Assembly (NCBI GenBank): GCA_947576945.1
Contig: CANPTH010000015.1
Location: 1 to 63,476 of the forward strand
Direction: 5' to 3'
Source of the DNA: an uncultured Lachnospiraceae bacterium
GTDB lineage: Bacteria; Bacillota; Clostridia; Lachnospirales; Lachnospiraceae
Length of the DNA: 63,476 nt
Each line of letters begins with the position of its first letter. Position 1 is the stretch's first letter. This document shows, one piece after another, positions 43,350-50,995 of the stretch. Under the pieces are notes generated by a model, which had not been told where the DNA came from, made no database searches, and saw only the letters and a list, made by a program, of their open reading frames with translations. The position numbers and the translations under genes were made by a program.

Positions 43350-43381
43350 GGAGCCGGCATTGAGCCGGCTCCTGTTTTTTT
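43350..43381 (+). terminator. Terminator of the hybrid kinase/regulator operon
   Basis: GGAGCCGGC and GCCGGCTCC form a perfect 9-bp stem with a 5-base loop, followed by TGTTTTTTTG. Confidence 0.9.
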
Positions 43382-43432
43382 GTTCCCGCGAAGCAACGAG
43401 CCATGCAGCCATGCCTGCATGGATATTTGACT

Positions 43433-44314
43433 TCATTCCAGCTTGATGCAGAATGCAAAATAGCCCGTTCCGGTGTTGAACAGCAGACTGTAATCAAAGT
43501 ACTGTGCATAAAAGATCTGTCGGAACTGTTCCGCCGTCATCAGATGATTGCTCTCCAATTCGTAGTAAAAAGACAGATGACAGTGTTCGCCGACCTGGTC
43601 TGCGATATGCAGGGAAAGCTGTCTGACGGTATTTTCAACCATCCGATCTACCTTTTTTAACGGCATGCCAAGCATGGAACTCACGGCACGCAGCACCAGG
43701 CTTTCTTCAAGAACGAGAAAGATCTGGACATGGTTTCCTTCTTTGGAGCGGTAAGTCAGCCGGTCGATCATGCAGCTGCCGAAATCTTCTCCGCTGTAAT
43801 GCTCGCTGACGATTTCCGGCTGTAATCGGAAGATTTCCCGTATGGCAAGCGTCAGTGCATCTTCCAGAGCAGTCATGGCTTCTCCGGTGTTATCCTTTTT
43901 CCATCTATTTGAAATTTTGCCTGTGATGGCGCGATCCTCGATCATGATGTGAGCAGTCAGCCATCCAAGGCAGATGCCGAGAAAATGCTGGATGGATTCC
44001 TGCGAATAGTCTGATTCCAACAGATCCTTTTCAAGAGCGGGCAGTGTCTTATACCGCATACCGTCATGCAGGCGCTTGTGTATTTCATATCCCTCGTAGC
44101 TGATTGACTTCATATAGTTTTCTTCGTCGGTAAAATGCTCTATAGCATAGGTTTTAAAGTATTTGATGCCTTCGGCACATGCCCATTGTCCGTTGTTTTC
44201 ATCTTTGCTCAAATGGATCAGTCTGCGGACGATCGAAAAAAGTTTCCGGTGTGCATTGTCGATGGAATCAACGCCGATGTTGAAATGATTGTTCCATTCT
44301 GCTTCTTTCGCCAT
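43433..44314 (-). CDS. Bacteriohemerythrin domain fused to a CheX/CheC-like region
   Basis: 293 residues. All diiron ligands of a bacteriohemerythrin are present: His22, His60-x3-Glu64, His79-x3-His83 and His122-x4-Asp127, so residues 1-135 should bind oxygen. The rest (about 145-293) has no metal motif. VDRMVENTVRQLSLHIADQV recalls the helix of CheX/CheC-type phosphatases, a tentative match. This could be an oxygen sensor acting on a phosphorylated receiver, possibly the CheY-like protein encoded next to it. It has a long, strongly folded leader. A small CCATGCAG hairpin lies after its stop (43401-43422). Confidence 0.82.
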   Translation of the reverse strand: MAKEAEWNNHFNIGVDSIDNAHRKLFSIVRRLIHLSKDENNGQWACAEGIKYFKTYAIEHFTDEENYMKSISYEGYEIHKRLHDGMRYKTLPALEKDLLESDYSQESIQHFLGICLGWLTAHIMIEDRAITGKISNRWKKDNTGEAMTALEDALTLAIREIFRLQPEIVSEHYSGEDFGSCMIDRLTYRSKEGNHVQIFLVLEESLVLRAVSSMLGMPLKKVDRMVENTVRQLSLHIADQVGEHCHLSFYYELESNHLMTAEQFRQIFYAQYFDYSLLFNTGTGYFAFCIKLE

Positions 44315-44332
44315 TTCTGCTCCTTTATCGGT

Positions 44333-44445
44333 GTGGGAAGGCTAAGATGACAGTGCGTTACAGTTGGAGGCCGGTCAGGCTGTGAACTGTAATGACAGCG
44401 CTCCCACGACTGGCCGCCTGCGAAAATTGGATTGGGTCTCGCAGG
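44333..44445 (-). promoter_or_regulatory. Structured leader with alternative stems ahead of the hemerythrin gene
   Basis: Reading the minus strand, a CCTGCGA/TCGCAGG stem (44445-44417) is followed by an outer GTGGGA/TCCCAC stem (44407-44402 with 44338-44333) enclosing TTACAGTT/AACTGTAA (44392-44385 with 44365-44358). GGCCAGTC (44415-44408) can instead pair with GACCGGCC (44376-44369), which excludes the outer stem. The structure ends about 18 bases before the start codon. No known riboswitch class is recognised. Together with an AT-rich segment to 44657 it fills the 343-base gap. Confidence 0.45.
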
Positions 44446-44573
44446 TGGGTTTACTGATATATTGATATTATATGTCGGGATGTGACAAAAGGTGTCATAA
44501 TGGGGAAGCAAGGGCATTGCATTTGCAGTAAAAGGAACCTGTAAATCTGACCGGATCGGAATAGCTTTATGTG

Positions 44574-44602
44574 TTTCATGCAGCTCCGATATATGCTATA
44601 CT
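44574..44602 (+). promoter_or_regulatory. Promoter candidate for the AAA/nuclease gene
   Basis: TTTCAT (44574-44579), 17 bases, TATACT (44597-44602); the -35 is poor. Confidence 0.45.
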
Positions 44603-44657
44603 GTCACTAATGGCCCATTCATATTGATAATTCGATTTTCAAGGAAAAGGAGACAGC

Positions 44658-46355
44658 ATGACAAGGAAAAGGGATCTTCCGATCGGCGTTGAGAGCTTTC
44701 AGGAAATGCGCAAAATGGGATTCTACTATGTGGATAAGACAGGATTTATCAAAACACTTTTAGAGAACTGGGGGAAGGTGAGACTCTTTACACGGCCCAG
44801 GCGGTTTGGTAAGACTTTAAATATGGACATGCTGAGATACTTTTTTGAGTTCGGCTGTGATGAGGAGCTTTTTGCAGGGCTTGAGATCGCAAAAGAAAAA
44901 GAACTGTGTGACAGGCATATGGGGAAATATCCTGTGATCTCTGTCAGCTTGAAGGAAGTGACAGGAAGTACCTGTGAGGAAGCAAAAAGAATGCTGCGCA
45001 GGATCATTGGAAAAGAGGCCCTGCGATTTCAATTTCTGCTGCAGAGCGAAAGGCTGACAGAGATTGAACGCCAACAGTACCAGGCACTGGTGCGTGTAAA
45101 CGAAGAGGGCATTTTTACAATGGCGGACGAGTTTCTGCTGGACAGTCTGCTGACGCTTTCGCAGCTTTTGCATAAGCATTATGAACAGAAGGTAATTATT
45201 TTGATCGACGAGTATGATGTGCCGCTTGATAAGGCGTATCAGTCCGGGTATTATGATGCCATGACGAATCTGATCAGAACTTTTTTCGGACGGGTCCTGA
45301 AAACCAACGACAGCCTGTACTTTGCAGTGTTGACGGGGTGTCTGAGGGTGTCAAAAGAAAGTATTTTTACCGGATTGAACAATTTTAACGTATATACTAT
45401 CAAAGATGTGCGGTACAGCGAATATTTTGGATTTACAGATGAGGAAGTCAGAGCATTGCTCGCCTGTTATGGCTTTGAAGCGCAGTATGATGCCGTGCGG
45501 GAATGGTATGATGGCTATCGGTTTGGCAATGCAGGCGTCTATTGTCCGTGGGATGTGATCAACTACTGTGGGGCCCTGCGTGACGGGAGTGTGCAAAAAC
45601 CGCAGAATTATTGGGTGAATACGAGCGGCAACGATATTGTAAGGAGATTTATCAGTAAAGCAAATACAGCCGGCCGGCAGGAAATTGAGGAACTGATCGC
45701 GGGCGGCAGTATCAGGAAGAAGATTCGGGAGGAATTGACTTACAGGGATCTGGATGCTGATTTTGATAATCTGTGGAGTATTCTGTTCACGACAGGTTAT
45801 TTGACACAGCGCGGTGTACAGGAGGATGGCCTGACGGAGCTTGTCATTCCGAACAGGGAAATATGTTGGATCTTTGTAGAGCAGATACAGGAATGGTTTC
45901 GACAGGAGACGAAAAGAGACACCGGGCGGCTGGACAGCTTCTGCAGGGCTTTTGAACAGAATGATGTCTCGGCGATTGAAGAGGGTTTTACGGCTTACCT
46001 GAGAAAAACGATCAGCATTCGCGACACAAGTGTGAGAAAAGAGCGGAAGGAGCATTTTTATCACGGTATTCTGCTGGGGCTTTTTGGAAATATGGATCAT
46101 TGGAATGTCATGTCGAACGCAGAGACGGGAGAAGGATACTGTGATATTGCCGTGGAAATTGACAATCTGGAAACAGGCATCATGATAGAATTAAAATATG
46201 CGGAGGATGCGGCATTCGAAGAAAGCTGTCAGGCGGCTTTGCGGCAGATCAGGGACAGAAAATATGAGGAAATCCTTATCAGGGACGGTATGAAGACTAT
46301 TTACCGTTATGGGATTGCATGTTATAAAAAGCGCTGCCGGGTGGTCTGCGGATAG
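44658..46355 (+). CDS. AAA-ATPase-like protein with PD-(D/E)XK nuclease domain
   Basis: 565 residues of the family that opens with LPIGVESFQEMRKMGFYYVD. The P-loop-like TRPRRFGKTLNM is near residue 54 and the Walker B-like IILIDEYDVPLD near 180. A PD-(D/E)XK-type C-terminus (EGYCDIAVEI, then GIMIELKYA) supplies Asp and Glu-x-Lys. These are common in gut Firmicutes and Bacteroidetes in many copies; their role is unsettled, possibly linked to mobile DNA or defence. AAAGGAGA precedes the ATG. A weak hairpin with a T-run follows the stop (46371-46395). Confidence 0.9.
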   Translation: MTRKRDLPIGVESFQEMRKMGFYYVDKTGFIKTLLENWGKVRLFTRPRRFGKTLNMDMLRYFFEFGCDEELFAGLEIAKEKELCDRHMGKYPVISVSLKEVTGSTCEEAKRMLRRIIGKEALRFQFLLQSERLTEIERQQYQALVRVNEEGIFTMADEFLLDSLLTLSQLLHKHYEQKVIILIDEYDVPLDKAYQSGYYDAMTNLIRTFFGRVLKTNDSLYFAVLTGCLRVSKESIFTGLNNFNVYTIKDVRYSEYFGFTDEEVRALLACYGFEAQYDAVREWYDGYRFGNAGVYCPWDVINYCGALRDGSVQKPQNYWVNTSGNDIVRRFISKANTAGRQEIEELIAGGSIRKKIREELTYRDLDADFDNLWSILFTTGYLTQRGVQEDGLTELVIPNREICWIFVEQIQEWFRQETKRDTGRLDSFCRAFEQNDVSAIEEGFTAYLRKTISIRDTSVRKERKEHFYHGILLGLFGNMDHWNVMSNAETGEGYCDIAVEIDNLETGIMIELKYAEDAAFEESCQAALRQIRDRKYEEILIRDGMKTIYRYGIACYKKRCRVVCG

Positions 46356-46370
46356 AAGCGGACAGGCGGC

Positions 46371-46395
46371 ATACTGCGGGAAGAACAGTATTTTT
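46371..46395 (+). terminator. Weak terminator after the AAA/nuclease gene
   Basis: ATACTG/CAGTAT stem of 6 bp around a 9-base loop, continuing into TTTTG. Confidence 0.4.
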
Positions 46396-46449
46396 GGTGA
46401 AAAGTGAGCAAACGGCAGGGGAACACTGCCGCGGAAAGGAGAAGGGCAT

Positions 46450-47592
46450 ATGAGGTACAGAGAACTTGGAAAGACCGGCCTGATGGTCAGCGAGATCGGC
46501 CTGGGTGGGGAGTGGCTGGAGCGTCACAACACGGAGGAAGTAAGAGACATTATTGAGACCTGTGAAAAGGAAGGGATCAACATTCTGGACTGCTGGATGT
46601 CAGAACCCAATGTCCGCTCGAATATCGGACTGGCCATCAAAGGACGGCGGGAGAAATGGATCATCCAGGGTCATATCGGTTCCACCTGGGAGAACGGGCA
46701 GTATGTGAGGACGAGAGATCTGACGAAAGTAAGGCCGGCTTTTGAGGATCTGCTGACGAGGCTGCAGACGGACTACATAGATCTGGGGATGGTTCACTTT
46801 ATCGATACGGCAGAGGAATTCGACATGGTTATCGGTGGGGAATTCATGGAGTATGTGCGGCAGTTGAAAAGAGACGGCGTGATCCGGCATATCGGTATGA
46901 GCACCCACAATCCGGAGACGGCGAAGCTGGCGGCCTGCCAGGGCGAGATTGAGATGATCTTATTCAGCGTTAATCCGGCTTTTGATATGCTGCCGCCGAT
47001 CACGAATATAGACGATTATTTTGCGGAAAGCTTTGACGAGCATCTGGGCGGTATCGCGCCGGAGCGTGAGGAATTGTATAAGCTGTGTGAACAGAATGGC
47101 GTGGGAATCACCGTGATGAAGGGGTATGCCGGCGGCCGTCTGTTTGACGCGCACAGATCGCCTTTCGGAGTTGCTCTGACGCCGGTGCAGTGTCTGCATT
47201 ATTCCCTGACAAGACCGGCAGTTTCGTCGGTAATGGTGGGCTATGATACACCGCAGCATGTGTATGAGGCGACAGCTTATGAGACGGCGTCGGAGGCGGA
47301 GAAGGACTACGCCAGCGTTCTGGCATCGGCTCCGCGTCACGCCTTTTCCACGGGACAGTGTACATACTGCGGGCATTGTGCGCCGTGTCCGGCAAAGATC
47401 GATATTGCCATGGTCAATAAACTGTATGATCTGGCTACGATGCAGGAGGAGGCGCCGGGAACGGTTCGTGCACATTATGCGCAGCTTGAGGCGAACGCGT
47501 CGGATTGTATCGGCTGTAAGACCTGTGAAGGCAGATGCCCGTTCCATGTACCGATCGCGGAGCGGATGCAGAAGACGAGGGAACTGTTGTAA
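46450..47592 (+). CDS. Aldo/keto-reductase-fold protein with two 4Fe-4S motifs
   Basis: 380 residues. Residues 1-280 form an aldo/keto reductase barrel (YRELGKTGLMVSEIGLGG; IDLGMVHFID; HIGMSTHNP). The C-terminus carries two ferredoxin-type motifs, CTYCGHCAPCP and CIGCKTCEGRCP. The expected catalytic Tyr and Lys are hard to place: the Tyr region reads LDCWMSEPN and the Lys strand IIQGHIG, so the classical AKR mechanism may not apply. Similar Fe-S AKRs are common in Clostridia with unknown substrates. AAAGGAGA lies before ATG. It stands alone in its orientation block. Confidence 0.88.
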   Translation: MRYRELGKTGLMVSEIGLGGEWLERHNTEEVRDIIETCEKEGINILDCWMSEPNVRSNIGLAIKGRREKWIIQGHIGSTWENGQYVRTRDLTKVRPAFEDLLTRLQTDYIDLGMVHFIDTAEEFDMVIGGEFMEYVRQLKRDGVIRHIGMSTHNPETAKLAACQGEIEMILFSVNPAFDMLPPITNIDDYFAESFDEHLGGIAPEREELYKLCEQNGVGITVMKGYAGGRLFDAHRSPFGVALTPVQCLHYSLTRPAVSSVMVGYDTPQHVYEATAYETASEAEKDYASVLASAPRHAFSTGQCTYCGHCAPCPAKIDIAMVNKLYDLATMQEEAPGTVRAHYAQLEANASDCIGCKTCEGRCPFHVPIAERMQKTRELL

Positions 47593-47651
47593 GAATTAAG
47601 GTGTTATGGATACGAATTAAGAATGATTTTATAGTCTGCGTCTTGAAAATA

Positions 47652-47660
47652 TGATATACT
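47652..47660 (+). promoter_or_regulatory. Extended -10 promoter of the S1-domain gene
   Basis: TGATATACT fits an extended -10 element 77 bases before the start codon; no convincing -35. Confidence 0.45.
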
Positions 47661-47737
47661 GAGTGAGTCGTACGTGCTTTTGGCAGTTTTATGGGCGCTT
47701 GACAGGAATAAAATAAGAAGTTTGGGGGACAGAAATT

Positions 47738-48643
47738 ATGGAAGAGACAATGAAGGACTATGAAAAAGAGCTGGAGGCATCTTTCCGTACCATTCAGGAG
47801 GGGGATGTGATCAAGGGCACTGTGATCGGTGTGAATGAGGAAGAAGTGACGTTGGATCTTAAGTATTACACGCAGGGAATCATTAAGGCGGCCGATATGA
47901 GTAACGATCCTGCTTTTTCCGTGATGACAGACGTGCATGAGGGAGATGTCATTGAAGCTTCGGTGGTGAAGATGGATGACGGACAGGGCAATATCCTGCT
48001 TTCCAGGAAGGAAGCCAACGCGGTGCTTGCCTGGGACGTGCTTACAGGTTATCTGGAAGAGAAGAAGACCATTACTGTCAAGGTAAATGATGTTGTAAAC
48101 GCAGGTGTGGTTGCTTATCTGGAAGGGATCAGAGGCTTCATACCGGCTTCCCATCTGGCACTTTCTTATGTGGAGAATCTGGAGGAATATAAGGGGAAAA
48201 CGCTGGAGGTCAGGGTCATCACGGTGGATCGGGAGAAAGAGAAACTGGTGATGTCGGCAAGAGAGATCCTGCGGGAGCAGGCCAGAGAGGAGCATGACCA
48301 CAAGATAGCGATGATCGTTCCCGGAACGGTGTTTGAGGGAACGGTAGAGAGCCTGCAGCCGTACGGCGCATTTGTAGACTTAAAAGACGGACTGAGCGGT
48401 CTGGTACACATTTCGCAGATCAGCCAGAGAAGGATCAAGAAACCCTCCGAGGTGCTTAAGGTCGGTGATAAGGTTAAAGTCAAGGTTCTGAATACGAACA
48501 ATGGCAAGATCTCACTGAGCATGAAAGCGCTGGAGGAAATGCAGGTAGATGAAGAAGAGAAGGTTGACGTGAAGCAATACGGAAACAGTGAGAGCCTGGG
48601 AACAAGTCTGGGAGATCTGTTTGCGAAGCTGAATATCCATTAG
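47738..48643 (+). CDS. S1 RNA-binding-domain protein (ribosomal protein S1 homologue)
   Basis: 301 residues with three S1 domains at about 18-90, 103-172 and 190-262. The third is the most canonical (GTVFEGTVESLQPYGAFVDL, then LVHISQIS). E. coli S1 has six domains; short versions of three or four are usual in Clostridia, where they may aid translation or RNA stability. GGGGGAC precedes ATG 47738. The acidic tail after residue 270 is short. It is monocistronic. Confidence 0.88.
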   Translation: MEETMKDYEKELEASFRTIQEGDVIKGTVIGVNEEEVTLDLKYYTQGIIKAADMSNDPAFSVMTDVHEGDVIEASVVKMDDGQGNILLSRKEANAVLAWDVLTGYLEEKKTITVKVNDVVNAGVVAYLEGIRGFIPASHLALSYVENLEEYKGKTLEVRVITVDREKEKLVMSAREILREQAREEHDHKIAMIVPGTVFEGTVESLQPYGAFVDLKDGLSGLVHISQISQRRIKKPSEVLKVGDKVKVKVLNTNNGKISLSMKALEEMQVDEEEKVDVKQYGNSESLGTSLGDLFAKLNIH

Positions 48644-48662
48644 GCAGCTATTGAACTGGACG

Positions 48663-48698
48663 TGGGCCGCTGCAAAACTATCGTTTTGCGGCGGCCCA
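48663..48698. other. Strong hairpin between convergent S1 and ATPase genes
   Basis: The stem pairs TGGGCCGC (48663-48670) with GCGGCCCA (48691-48698) and continues inward with GCAAAAC/GTTTTGC around TATC. No T-run on either strand, so it may work as a weak bidirectional terminator or mRNA 3' stem. Confidence 0.65.
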
Positions 48699-48746
48699 GG
48701 CTTATATCTGCGATATGAAAAGGACGGAAGCTGATCTGTAAGCGCT

Positions 48747-49472
48747 TCACTCACTGATCAGCCGCTGCAGAATCTGTTCCCGGTTGTCAATAAACATCTT
48801 CGTAATCTGGTAGCTGTCCGTCTCCTCATAGGTGCAGGGATGCACCATCCCGTCGTCAAAGGTCAGGATCTCGGCGCCGGGGATACTTAACAGGATCGGG
48901 GAATGACTGACGATGATGAATTGGGAGCCGCTTCTGGCACAGTTGCTGATCTCCATCAGCAGTGTCAGCTGGCGCTGTGGCGAGAGGGCTGCTTCCGGCT
49001 CGTCGAAGATATAGACGCCGTCGGGATTGAGCCGTTTCTGGGCAAGGGCAAGGAAGCTCTCACCGTGGGATTTCTCGTGATAATGCTCGGAGGGGTGGTC
49101 TGCGTCGGCATAGTCTTCTTCTTTGGTGGCCACATTATAGAAGCTCTCCGCCCGCAGGAAATAACCGCCCCGCGCCCGACGGTAGCCTTTGGCTATGGTG
49201 ATGGCTTCATGGAGGCCGGAGTGGGAGTCATAGGTGGAGAAATTATAGTTTCTCGTGCCGCCTTCGGGATTAAAACCATAGGCGACGGCAATCGCTTCCA
49301 GCAGCGTGGATTTTCCGCTGCCGTTCTCCCCCACGAAAAAGGTGACGGGCCGCGTGAATTCCAGTCTGTCCAGTCCGCAGAGGGCCGGGATCTTTCTCAG
49401 ATAGCTGTGAGGTTCTATTTTGTTCCAGTCTATGATGATCTGTCGGATGAATTGGTCATTCAAATTTTTCAC
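48747..49472 (-). CDS. AAA-family (ABC/SMC-like) ATPase
   Basis: 241 residues: Walker A GENGSGKST near 48-56, a signature-like HGESFLAL near 136, Walker B VYIFDEPEAAL near 154 and the switch His in IVSHSP. This is a stand-alone cytoplasmic SMC/ABC-type ATPase with a short middle region, not a transporter subunit. The start is GTG 49472 with AAAGGT upstream. No partner nuclease or transporter is adjacent; some relatives act in DNA repair or overcoming-lysogenisation systems, but no role can be assigned here. Confidence 0.85.
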   Translation of the reverse strand: MKNLNDQFIRQIIIDWNKIEPHSYLRKIPALCGLDRLEFTRPVTFFVGENGSGKSTLLEAIAVAYGFNPEGGTRNYNFSTYDSHSGLHEAITIAKGYRRARGGYFLRAESFYNVATKEEDYADADHPSEHYHEKSHGESFLALAQKRLNPDGVYIFDEPEAALSPQRQLTLLMEISNCARSGSQFIIVSHSPILLSIPGAEILTFDDGMVHPCTYEETDSYQITKMFIDNREQILQRLISE

Positions 49473-49606
49473 GATACCTTTCTATATGTTCTGTATTTCA
49501 TGCCGCTGCTCCGCATTCGAAGTTCCTCCGCAAATCTGGGAAAATAGAACGAAATATTTGCACCAGGATTTTCGCACGAAGGACTGGCAGTGATATTGGT
49601 ATTATA

Positions 49607-49642
49607 CCACAGGAGGACGATTTATGGTCTGGTATCCTGTGG
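49607..49642. other. Small inverted repeat in the 349-base gap before the LysR gene
   Basis: CCACAGGA (49607-49614) and TCCTGTGG (49635-49642). Nothing else convincing is seen in the gap 49473-49821; LysR proteins often bind such dyads near their own promoter. Confidence 0.3.
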
Positions 49643-49821
49643 ATAAGAGAATCCAGGGTTATCTTCATGTTGTCTGCGCCAAAAAGACCATGATACAATA
49701 GCAGCAATACAGGATAGTGGTGTTGGCATGAGCGTATAGGGGAAAAGGCAAAAGGCCAAAGCCTCAGGGAGAAGGTAAGTGGATTTCTTAGCTGCCGGCA
49801 TGGGTGTACAGGGAGATGGCT

Positions 49822-50685
49822 ATGGATACAAAGGATCTGAGAGCATTTTTACGGGTATACGAGGAAAAGAGCGTCAATAAGGCGGCGAAGCAGCTTTTTA
49901 TCACACCGCAGGGATTGAGCAGGGTGATCCATAATCTGGAGACGGATCTGGACACGGAATTGTTTACGCGCACGCCGGGCGGGATGCTGCCCACGGACAG
50001 CGGCGTTTATCTGTATGAGAACAGCCGCACGCTGCTGCAGGAACTGGATGCGCTGGAGACCGGGATCCGGCGGTTTCGGAACCGGGGCAGCAGGATGGAA
50101 ATCGGGTTTTCCTGCGGGGTGTTGAATGTGTTTCCGCTGCAGAAGCTGGAAGCGTATAAGAAGCGTTGTCCGGCGATGACGATTCAGTGGGAGGAAGCCT
50201 CGAATCAGGATGTGCTGGACAAGGTGCTGAAAAGAGAGCTGGATGTCGGTTTTGTGATCGGGCAGGTGGGCAGCCGGGAACTGTGGGTGAAGGAGCTGTT
50301 TCGCATTCAACTGTCCGTGCTGGTCTACGAAGGGCATCCGCTTTATGGGCGGGAGAGTCTGTCCGTGCAGGATCTGCAGGGGGAGCCGTTGATCTCACTG
50401 AATGAAAAATTCTCCTGCTACCACAGTCTGGTGGAGCGGTGCCGGGATTTCGGGTTTGCGCCGGACATTGTAGTAAAGACCATGGAGGGACAGCTGATCT
50501 ATCGTTTCTGCAAGGAAAAGATCGGGCTGGGGATCGTGGTCGATATTCACCGGGACGATATCAAACAGGACGGCCTGCGGATGATCGGGCTTTCGGATTC
50601 GCTGCCGTGGAAGATTTCCGTTGTTGTGCGGGAAGAGAGGAAGGAAGAGAAGGGGATTTTGGAGCTGGTGCGGGGCATCGTATAA
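49822..50685 (+). CDS. LysR-family transcriptional regulator
   Basis: 287 residues. A winged helix-turn-helix (DLRAFLRVYEEKSVNKAAKQ, then TPQGLSRVIHNLE) precedes the substrate-binding domain. ATG 49822 is preceded by AGGGAG; a GTG six codons earlier is possible. It lies upstream of, and on the same strand as, the flavin/Fe-S reductase at 50996. LysR proteins often respond to the substrate of a neighbouring enzyme, so it may regulate that gene; the gap between them contains repeat copy 1. Confidence 0.92.
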   Translation: MDTKDLRAFLRVYEEKSVNKAAKQLFITPQGLSRVIHNLETDLDTELFTRTPGGMLPTDSGVYLYENSRTLLQELDALETGIRRFRNRGSRMEIGFSCGVLNVFPLQKLEAYKKRCPAMTIQWEEASNQDVLDKVLKRELDVGFVIGQVGSRELWVKELFRIQLSVLVYEGHPLYGRESLSVQDLQGEPLISLNEKFSCYHSLVERCRDFGFAPDIVVKTMEGQLIYRFCKEKIGLGIVVDIHRDDIKQDGLRMIGLSDSLPWKISVVVREERKEEKGILELVRGIV

Positions 50686-50761
50686 AAGGATTGTTGGCAG
50701 GTGATATGGTTTCGTTGATAGTGAACCGGGCCGGACGGTGGTAATATTTTCTTATAGTAAA

Positions 50762-50904
50762 AAGGTTGAATAAATTCTCTGATGAGCAATTTATTCAACC
50801 AGGAATTTGTGCAGAAGTGTCACAAATTCTGTTGATCGCAGAGCAGAATCTGAAATTCTGCTCGCGTCCTCAGCGTAAAACGCTTCGGAATGGAGGCAAA
50901 TATG
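50762..50904 (+). repeat. Structured leader-like repeat, copy 1
   Basis: 143 bases containing four successive hairpins: GGTTGAATAAATT/AATTTATTCAACC (perfect, 13 bp), GAATTTGTG/CACAAATTC, GAGCAGAAT/ATTCTGCTC and AGCG/CGCT. It ends with a Shine-Dalgarno (TGGAGG) and ATG that is followed at once by TAA. The GAGG at 50893-50896 can pair with CCTC at 50868-50871, which would hide the ribosome site. Copies 2 and 3 lie at 53097 and 53411. The real reductase start is 92 bases further down with its own AGGAGGG. Confidence 0.8.
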
Positions 50905-50995
50905 TAACAGTTCAGCCCAGGTCTTTGCATTTACTGCAAAAGGCCGTGAGAACGCATAAGGGTTGAGAAAATATTACGAACAGGAGGGTTACAGC

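Noticed and set aside
44333-44480. 6S RNA or a c-di-GMP riboswitch in the hemerythrin leader
   Set aside because: The stems do not match the 6S bubble layout or the conserved GEMM core, so only a generic structured leader is claimed.
49498-49707. Small minus-strand ORF between the ATPase and LysR genes
   Set aside because: No ribosome site, no recognisable family, and it overlaps an inverted repeat; probably chance.
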